Shown: positions 1 to 4,757 of the stretch, one piece after another
How the letters are laid out: each line of letters begins with the position of its first letter
Position numbering within the stretch: the first letter of the stretch is position 1
DNA from: Thermoplasmata archaeon
Lineage (GTDB): Archaea; Thermoplasmatota; Thermoplasmata; RBG-16-68-12
Direction: 5' to 3'
Assembly: GCA_013329855.1 (NCBI GenBank)
Contig: DUJI01000220.1
Span: forward strand, 1-7,401
DNA: 7,401 nt
Translations under genes and position numbers: made by a program
The notes under the pieces: model-generated
What the model saw: only the letters and a program-made list of their open reading frames with translations
Told to the model about the DNA's origin: nothing
Databases searched by the model: none

Positions 1-689
1 ACGAAGGGCATGAGGATGGGGATGAGGACGAACTCGTCGGGCCAGGTGAACACGGGCGAGCTGAGGTAGCGGCCGAACACGTAGAGGGAGAACCCGAGGG
101 CCGCGGTCGGGACGATCAGGAGGGACGAGGTGCCGATGGCGACCCGCGTCTTCCGGCCCAGGAGGAAGAGGATCAGGGGTACGTTGAGGAGGCCGCCGCC
201 GACCCCCGCGAGGCCCGAGAGGAAACCGGAGCCCACCATGGTCACCGTGGTCTCGCCGACCCGCTTCGGGGTCAGCTTGGAGTCGTCGTTCTCGTCCACG
301 GGGCGCGCGTTCCGGACCCAGTCGCGGACCATGAGGGCGCCGAAGACGAACAGGATGACCACGAAGATGACCTTGAACGCGTCCTTGCTCACGAACCCGA
401 TGTGGGTATAGGTCCCCAGGACCGCGCCAATCAGGGTGCCGATGACCAGGGTGCGACCCAGCTTGAAGTCCACGAACCCTTTGCGGCGGTGGTTGATCGC
501 GGAGGACGCCGCGGTCATCGTGGTCAGCGTGAGGGAGATGGGGGCGGCGAGGAGGGGGTCCGACACGCCGGTGGCCAGGAGGATGGGGACGAACAGGAGG
601 CCGCCGCCGAGCCCCAGGTTGGAGTAGATGAACGCCACCCCGAACATGAGGACGATCTGGAGGAGCACGGTGGCGGGGTCGAGGATCAT
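1..689 (-). CDS. TauE/SafE-family sulfite/organosulfonate-type permease, 3' end missing
   Basis: Integral membrane permease of the TauE/SafE (DUF81) family, whose members export or import sulfite, sulfonates or related anions; the substrate here cannot be told. Reading from an ATG at 689 gives 229 residues with no stop before the window edge (family members are usually 240-300 residues). The two family repeats are clear: a glycine-rich segment around residues 24-38 (NLGLGGGLLFVPILL) and its second copy around 159-178 (GLAGVGGGLLNVPLILFLLG), each followed by hydrophobic helices. Between them, at about 125-147, lies a charged loop containing DENDD. The ATG sits about 28 bases from the centre of an A/T box at 711-721, as expected for a leaderless archaeal transcript, and no Shine-Dalgarno is seen. 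It is divergent from the THUMP gene. Family assignment is firm; substrate is unknown. Confidence 0.9.
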   Translation of the reverse strand, partial: MILDPATVLLQIVLMFGVAFIYSNLGLGGGLLFVPILLATGVSDPLLAAPISLTLTTMTAASSAINHRRKGFVDFKLGRTLVIGTLIGAVLGTYTHIGFVSKDAFKVIFVVILFVFGALMVRDWVRNARPVDENDDSKLTPKRVGETTVTMVGSGFLSGLAGVGGGLLNVPLILFLLGRKTRVAIGTSSLLIVPTAALGFSLYVFGRYLSSPVFTWPDEFVLIPILMPF

Positions 690-710
690 GGGGCCCGGCG
701 AGCGCAGCCG

Positions 711-721
711 GAGATAAATAG
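711..721. promoter_or_regulatory. shared TATA-like box of the divergent permease and THUMP genes
   Basis: This is the only A/T-rich run in the divergent gap (GATAAATAG on plus, CTATTTATC on minus) and resembles an archaeal TATA box on both strands. On the minus strand its centre is about 28 bases from the permease ATG at 689, which predicts a leaderless message. On the plus strand a start site about 26 bases downstream falls near 743, leaving a leader of roughly 20 bases before the ATG at 762. This is inferred from sequence and spacing only. Confidence 0.5.
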
Positions 722-761
722 AATGCGCCGTTCGCGTTCGGGGAAGGCGAGCGGGAACCGC

Positions 762-1622
762 ATGGTCCTCCTGGTGCGCTTCGGGGAGATTGCCCTCAAG
801 AGCCGCTACGTGCGGCGCCACCTCAGGGACCGCCTCGTGGCGAACCTCCAGGATCTCTTCGCGATGGAGAACGTGGAGTGCGTCACGGAGGCGGACGAGG
901 CCCGGATCTACGTCCACGTGGACGATCCTGCGAGGGCCAAGTCCATCCTCATGCGCGTCTTCGGCGTCGTGTCCATCAGCCCCGCCACGGAGGGCCACGG
1001 GGACCTGGAGACGATGAAGCGGCTCGCCGTGGAGGAGGCCCGGAGCGCCGGGGTGGCGGAGTCCACGTTCGCCATCCGCGCACGCCGCGTGGGCTCCCAC
1101 CCGTTCACGAGCCAAGACCTCGCCAAGGAGATCGGCGGCGCGGTGCTCGACGCCTGCCCCGGGGCCAAGGTCAACCTAGGCGCGCCCGCGGTCGAGATCC
1201 ACGTCGAGGTGCGGGAGAACCGCGGCTTTGTCTTCCGGGAGTTCTGGCCCGGCCCCGGTGGTCTCCCCCTGGGGAGCCAGGGACGCGCCCTGGCCGTGGT
1301 CGAAGGCGAAGCCGGGATGGTGGCCGCGTGGATGGCCATGAAGCGCGGCTGCCGCGTGGTCGTCGCGGCGCCGCCGGGATCCCATGAGGCCGACGTCCTG
1401 CGCGCCTGGGAGCCCGGGCTCAAGATGCTGGAGATGACGGGACCCGATCGCCTGGAGGAACTGGTCCGCATCGCGCGGGCGGGCGCGGTGTTCCTGGGCA
1501 CTCGAGGTCCCGAGTTCGACCCCGCACGACGGCCCCAGGTGTCCGTGCCCGTCTTCGAGCCCGTGGTCGGGCTACCCGACGCGGAGCTTGCCTCGCTCGC
1601 GGCGCGTATCCGCGGGACGTGA
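762..1622 (+). CDS. truncated ThiI-like THUMP protein with degenerate PP-loop
   Basis: A 286-residue relative of ThiI, the tRNA 4-thiouridine synthetase. The N-terminus (MVLLVRFGEIALKSRYVRR) is the typical ThiI NFLD start, and the THUMP RNA-binding domain occupies about residues 75-165. After the linker GLPLGSQGR (167-175) comes the position of the ATP-pyrophosphatase loop. The canonical SGGxDSP is replaced by V-E-G-E-A-G-M (180-186), although the following VAAWMAMKRGC (187-197) is well kept. The remaining AANH-like part is short, and the protein ends at a segment (VFEPVVGLPDAELASLAARI, 264-283) matching the late 'RPLIGLDKEEI' region of ThiI. Full ThiI is about 390-480 residues. tRNA binding is plausible; ATP-dependent thiolation is not expected. 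The ATG at 762 is preferred over 723 because 723 lies almost on the TATA box and the family N-terminus begins at 762. Confidence 0.85.
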   Translation: MVLLVRFGEIALKSRYVRRHLRDRLVANLQDLFAMENVECVTEADEARIYVHVDDPARAKSILMRVFGVVSISPATEGHGDLETMKRLAVEEARSAGVAESTFAIRARRVGSHPFTSQDLAKEIGGAVLDACPGAKVNLGAPAVEIHVEVRENRGFVFREFWPGPGGLPLGSQGRALAVVEGEAGMVAAWMAMKRGCRVVVAAPPGSHEADVLRAWEPGLKMLEMTGPDRLEELVRIARAGAVFLGTRGPEFDPARRPQVSVPVFEPVVGLPDAELASLAARIRGT

Positions 1623-1627
1623 GCGGC

Positions 1628-2290
1628 TCACTTGCCCTTGCGCTCGTGGGAGAGGATGCTCGGGCGCACGCGCTCCGCACCCTTGCCCTTGTACGTCAGA
1701 CCGCGGCCCTTCTTCCCCGCGGACGTCAGGCCCCGGAAGGCGCGGCCCCGATTCGCAGGGTTGCAGATCCAGTTGATCTTGGGGTCGTTGCGGATGGCGG
1801 GGTGCTCCGGATCCACGAGGATGACCTCGTAGTACTTGTGCATCCCGTCCTCGCCGACCCAGTACGAGTTGAGAACCTCCAGGTTGGGGTAGTGGCGCGC
1901 CGTGCGCTCCTCCGCGATGCGCTGGATGGACTTGGCCATGGTGATCTTCATCAGACCGCGGCGCTTCGGATGGCGTCCGCCCATGGGACGGGGCCGGCGG
2001 CGGCCGCCCCGGCGCACGCGCGCGCGTACGACGACGTAGCCCTGCTTGGCGCGGTACCCGAGCTCGCGGGCGCGGTCAATCCGCGTGGGGTGTTCGAGTC
2101 GGGCGAACGCGGCTCCGCGCCGCCAGTCGACCATGCGCTGGAAGTGGGTCTGTTCGACCACGCCGCCTTTGGGCTTCTTCCAGGCCTGCTTCACATATCC
2201 ATACAAGTTCCGCGGGCGGACGGGCTTCTTCTGCTCCTCCTCGCCCGCGATGCTGGGCTCCGGTTCCGGAGCCTTCTCTTCCTCGGCCAT
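1628..2290 (-). CDS. rpl15e: 50S ribosomal protein L15e
   Basis: Large-subunit ribosomal protein eL15, an rRNA-binding protein found in archaea and eukaryotes. The 220-residue product carries the family core from about residue 28 ([13 protein letters not shown]), the basic patch [14 protein letters not shown], the segment [18 protein letters not shown], and the C-terminal lysine/arginine-rich tail. Archaeal homologues are usually about 190-196 residues; the excess is an acidic, proline-rich N-terminal extension (about residues 1-24, many Glu plus Pro) that is not part of the usual fold. No start codon lies between the ATG at 2290 and the core, so the extension appears genuinely translated. 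A purine-rich AGGGGGT (2298-2304) sits 8 bases before the ATG. Its stop is 5 bases from the convergent THUMP stop. Upstream is the DUF5655-like gene, 88 bases away, with a possible separate promoter between them. Confidence 0.97.
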   Translation of the reverse strand: MAEEEKAPEPEPSIAGEEEQKKPVRPRNLYGYVKQAWKKPKGGVVEQTHFQRMVDWRRGAAFARLEHPTRIDRARELGYRAKQGYVVVRARVRRGGRRRPRPMGGRHPKRRGLMKITMAKSIQRIAEERTARHYPNLEVLNSYWVGEDGMHKYYEVILVDPEHPAIRNDPKINWICNPANRGRAFRGLTSAGKKGRGLTYKGKGAERVRPSILSHERKGK

Positions 2291-2377
2291 GGGTCAAACC
2301 CCCTGGATTTTCGGATTCGCCCGAAGGTACATCTCCCGACCAGGGTCGCTGAAAGCGGCGGACCAAGGAGAGGGGCG

Positions 2378-2384
2378 TATTAAA
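2378..2384 (-). promoter_or_regulatory. possible TATA box for rpl15e
   Basis: TTTAATA on the minus strand is the only A/T-rich element upstream of rpl15e. It overlaps the TAA stop of the upstream DUF5655-like gene. A start site about 26 bases downstream (near 2355) would give a leader of roughly 65 bases, containing the purine-rich ribosome site at 2298-2304. This would let the ribosomal gene be expressed independently of the methyltransferase pair. Sequence match only. Confidence 0.4.
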
Positions 2385-2799
2385 CCGTTTGCCTGCGCCG
2401 GGCCGCTCCCCGACGCCCGTGGCCAGGATGTCCGTTGGCACCCCGTTCGTAGGACTGCCGGATGAGCTGGAACGCGGCGTCGACCTCGTCGCGGGTCCGG
2501 ACGTCGAAGCGGCTCAGGAAGTAGTTCCATCCCTGGGTGGGCGGGGACGCCTGGGCCAACCGCGTCGGATCCTTCAGGTCCCGCTTCCGCGGCAGGATGA
2601 ACACCTGGACGCGTTCCTGCAGGGGACGCATCTCCGCGAAGGTCCGTCCGTGCCGGGTGCTCCGCCAGCCGATCCAGTGCTCGCTGACCTTCTCCCGGAT
2701 CCGGTCCCCGTGGGCGTGGCCCAGGGCCTGGATCTTCTTCCGGAACTCTCCGACGATCTCCCGCGACTCATCGCTCGTACGAACCAGCGCGTCTTCCAT
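2380..2799 (-). CDS. DUF5655-like small protein
   Basis: A 139-residue soluble protein of unknown function. The pattern HWIGWRSTRHGRTFAEMRPL (41-60), then a beta-strand-like VQVFILPRKRDLKDP (64-78), and a late DEVDAAFQLIRQSYE (104-118) follows the layout of DUF5655. That domain occurs alone or attached to restriction-type and other proteins; no activity is established that I know of. The last 20 residues or so are basic, Gly/Arg-rich and probably disordered. The ATG at 2799 is chosen because GGAGG at 2808-2812 lies 8 bases before it and the recognisable domain begins just after; a longer reading upstream would only shadow the methyltransferase. Its first 32 bases overlap the end of the methyltransferase gene in another frame, which suggests translational coupling and a shared function. 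DUF5655 assignment is from memory of the family pattern. Confidence 0.8.
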   Translation of the reverse strand: MEDALVRTSDESREIVGEFRKKIQALGHAHGDRIREKVSEHWIGWRSTRHGRTFAEMRPLQERVQVFILPRKRDLKDPTRLAQASPPTQGWNYFLSRFDVRTRDEVDAAFQLIRQSYERGANGHPGHGRRGAARRRQTV

Positions 2800-3559
2800 A
2801 GACCACCCCTCCCCGCGGCCCGGCGGGCCGTCGCATGAGGAAGAGGAACTTGAAGCCCCGGAGGAGGAAGTTGTATCGTCGAGCGTGGTGTTCCCACATG
2901 GGCGATGCGGACCGGTCGTGGTGCCGCAGGAGGACGACCGTGTCCAGGAACTCGAAGCGCGACGCGAGGACGGTCTGGAGACGGAAGCCCACCGGGGTGT
3001 AGGTGCCGCCCTTGTACTCGTCGCTGATGACCCAGGCGAGCACACCGCCAGGCCGCAGCACCCGTTGCGCCTCGTCCGCGACGCGGGCCATCTGCCGATA
3101 GAAGCGGCTGTCCTTGCAGGAGATTCGGCCGAGGCAACGGGGGTCGTCGCTGTAGACCAGGTTGTCCGAGTACGGGGAGTCGATCACCGCCAGGGTCGCG
3201 ATCGCGTCGGGGAGGGGCCACGCCCGTGCATCGGCGCGCACGATGTCCCGCCGCCGCGGCGCGAGATCGAGCGACACGGCCCGCCGCCCCAGGGAGCGGG
3301 CGACGTCCGCAATCGTTCCGCTGCCGGCCATGGGGTCCACCACGAGGTCGCCCGGCCGCGTGTACCGCCGGACCAGGTTCAGCGCGGCCAACGCCGGCGT
3401 CACCCCGTTGAACGTCGCATCGCCGTACCGCGCGGTCCCGGCTCCCTGGTCGGGGAAGTCCCACGCCGTGTAGGGCTCGAGGTCGGAGCACCCGAGCATG
3501 GCCCACGCCTCGGCGGAAACCAGGGCGTCCTCATGGACCATTTTCGAGGCGAGGGCCAC
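2768..3559 (-). CDS. SAM-dependent DNA/RNA amino-methyltransferase (N4/N6 or Trm11-like type)
   Basis: A 263-residue methyltransferase that would transfer a methyl group from S-adenosylmethionine to an exocyclic amino group of a nucleic-acid base. The SAM-binding motif I is DPMAGSGT (75-82), and the catalytic motif IV is DSPY (127-130), a variant of D/N-P-P-Y. A typical 'VLRPGGVLAW' strand (167-176) follows. Motif I precedes motif IV, unlike the common beta-class DNA methylases, so a tRNA-guanine-N2 (Trm11-like) or gamma/alpha-order DNA enzyme are both possible. The C-terminal half (EHHARRYNFLLRGFKFLFLM) is conserved-looking but undiagnostic. The start is GTG at 3559 or ATG at 3541; a G-rich GGAGG at 3579-3583 is too far (19 bases) from the GTG. 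A weak A/T patch (TTCATA, about 3585-3590) would suit a leaderless GTG. No restriction enzyme is adjacent. The 86-base gap to the kinase shows no other feature. Confidence 0.85.
   Translation of the reverse strand: MALASKMVHEDALVSAEAWAMLGCSDLEPYTAWDFPDQGAGTARYGDATFNGVTPALAALNLVRRYTRPGDLVVDPMAGSGTIADVARSLGRRAVSLDLAPRRRDIVRADARAWPLPDAIATLAVIDSPYSDNLVYSDDPRCLGRISCKDSRFYRQMARVADEAQRVLRPGGVLAWVISDEYKGGTYTPVGFRLQTVLASRFEFLDTVVLLRHHDRSASPMWEHHARRYNFLLRGFKFLFLMRRPAGPRGGVVYGRRAGSYER
2808..2812 (-). promoter_or_regulatory. Shine-Dalgarno for the DUF5655-like gene, inside the methyltransferase gene
   Basis: GGAGG on the minus strand, within a longer G-rich run (GGGGAGGGGTGGT), lies 8 bases before the ATG at 2799. 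It decides that start against the longer open frame and sits within the last 20 codons of the overlapping upstream gene. Confidence 0.6.
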
Positions 3560-3645
3560 GGGGATGGAAGACGACCCCCCTCCCTATGAACGGGTCCGCG
3601 AGGGGGAGTAGGGTGAAAGTGGTGATGTGCCTAGAAGGGTGCGAA

Positions 3646-4593
3646 TCACGGGCGGCCGACGCGCAAGAAGCGACGCAGTCGGCGGAGGTCGGGGTACGGC
3701 ACGGTTCGGTCCTGGAGATGGAGAGCGGCGCACGCGTTCCCGAGGCCGAGCGCCTCGTCGGGCATTCCGCCGGAGAGCTTGGCGAAGAGGTACCCGGCGT
3801 TGAAGACATCCCCGCACCCCGTCGGGTTGTCAATCGGCACGCGGAAGGCGGGTGCGGACTCGAGCTGGCCCTCGCGGAACCAGGTGGCTCCCTCGCCCGC
3901 CTGATGGAGCACGACCTCCTTCGTCCCCTGCTCCAGAATGCGCTCCGCGGCCCGGATCGGGTTGCGAGTCCCGGCCACGGCACAGATCTCCACCGCGTTT
4001 CCGAAGAACGTGTCCACGTGAGGCAGGCAGGACCGAACCGCCTCGACCCGCGGGCGGGGCCATCCCTCGGGATCCGTCGAGATGTCGAGGGAGGTACTGA
4101 CGCCGGCGCGCTGCGCCCTCCGCAGGATCCGCGCCGTGGGGGCGCCCATCAGGCCCGTTGCCCACCAGAACCCGGCGCGGTGCACATGGGTCGCGGAGGC
4201 GAGGAGACCGGCAGGAACGTCCGCCTCGCGCAGCGCGGCGTTCGCCCCGAGAGCGGTGAGCAGGGACCGTCGGCCGTCCAGCCAGGTGAGCGCGACCGTG
4301 CTCCCCGTGGCCCGCTTCGGGTCGACGCGCAGATGCGCGTCCACCCCGTGCTCCTGGTAGGCCCGCCTGAGGAAGTCCGCGTGGGGGTCCTTCCCGACGG
4401 AGGCCACGAGGTGGGTCCGAATCCCGAGGGACGCCATCTGAAGCGCGAAGTTCGTAGCGTTGCCACCCGGCAGCGAGGAGAACGCGGAGACCTGGGCCTG
4501 CGCGTCGCCCGACGGGAGAGCCGGGATCGGCGGGGAGACGATGTCCACGATCGCGTCGCCCACTGCCAGGACGCGCGTGGGCTTCCGGGGCAT
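3646..4593 (-). CDS. PfkB-family carbohydrate/nucleoside kinase
   Basis: A 315-residue ribokinase-fold kinase that phosphorylates a sugar, sugar derivative or nucleoside with ATP. Family signature 1 is GGNATNFALQMASLG (43-57). Signature 2 is DNPTGCGDVFNAGY (255-268), with the probable catalytic base Asp262 and the GCGD form of the anion hole rather than the commoner GAGD. The N-terminal VGDAIVDIV (11-19) carries the substrate-side Asp. Length is normal for the family. Substrate cannot be read from the sequence; ribokinase-, KDG-kinase- and archaeal nucleoside-kinase-like enzymes all share these motifs. It starts 2 bases after the zinc-ribbon stop, with AAGGAG (4599-4604) 5 bases before the ATG, so it is almost certainly co-transcribed with polB and the zinc ribbon. 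A longer in-frame opening upstream only overlaps the zinc-ribbon gene. Confidence 0.92.
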   Translation of the reverse strand: MPRKPTRVLAVGDAIVDIVSPPIPALPSGDAQAQVSAFSSLPGGNATNFALQMASLGIRTHLVASVGKDPHADFLRRAYQEHGVDAHLRVDPKRATGSTVALTWLDGRRSLLTALGANAALREADVPAGLLASATHVHRAGFWWATGLMGAPTARILRRAQRAGVSTSLDISTDPEGWPRPRVEAVRSCLPHVDTFFGNAVEICAVAGTRNPIRAAERILEQGTKEVVLHQAGEGATWFREGQLESAPAFRVPIDNPTGCGDVFNAGYLFAKLSGGMPDEALGLGNACAALHLQDRTVPYPDLRRLRRFLRVGRP

Positions 4594-4595
4594 GC

Positions 4596-4757
4596 CTACT
4601 CCTTCCACAGGCCCTGGCGCTTGAGCTCGTCGACCACGAGCTTGTACTCCGCGGGCTTGCCGCACTTCGGGCAAAAGAGGGAGCCGTGGGCGTCCCGCGT
4701 GACGTCGGTGCCCACCCAGCCGCAGAAGCGGCAAACCGCCTCCTCCCAGGAGGTCAG
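4596..4757 (-). CDS. small zinc-ribbon protein with probable CTG start
   Basis: A small frame encoding a CxxC-16-CxxC zinc ribbon: CRFC at residues 9-12 and CPKC at 29-32, followed by a charged helix (EYKLVVDELKRQG, 37-49). Such ribbons bind one Zn and usually serve in nucleic-acid or protein contact. There is no ATG, GTG or TTG upstream of the first Cys pair until far inside polB (an ATG at 5024), and the first internal GTG would delete that pair. The best start is CTG at 4757, which overlaps the polB stop (CTGA) and has GGAGG 7 bases before it. This gives 53 residues. Alternatives are a -1 ribosomal frameshift that would append the ribbon to the polymerase, though no slippery heptamer is seen, or a sequence error. 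The kinase gene begins 2 bases downstream. The ribbon itself is clear; the start is inferred. Confidence 0.75.
   Translation of the reverse strand: MTSWEEAVCRFCGWVGTDVTRDAHGSLFCPKCGKPAEYKLVVDELKRQGLWKE
4599..4604 (-). promoter_or_regulatory. Shine-Dalgarno of the PfkB kinase within the zinc-ribbon stop region
   Basis: AAGGAG on the minus strand, 5 bases before the ATG at 4593, is formed by the last sense codons of the zinc-ribbon gene. It fixes the kinase start and couples the two genes. Confidence 0.65.

Noticed and set aside
402..761. The upstream 120 codons of the open frame containing the THUMP gene
   Set aside because: This part lies antisense to the permease and beneath the promoter, and is Gly/Glu/Asp/Arg-rich. 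The ThiI-type N-terminus begins exactly at the ATG at 762.
2340..2370. A possible stem (GGTCGCT...AGCG...GACC) in the rpl15e leader as an L15e autoregulatory site
   Set aside because: The pairing is short and broken by a bulge of about four bases; it is not distinguishable from chance in GC-rich DNA.
2537..3589. A 350-codon plus-strand frame opposite the DUF5655-like and methyltransferase genes
   Set aside because: Low-complexity Arg/Val/Pro-rich product with no recognisable motif; shadow of the real minus-strand genes.
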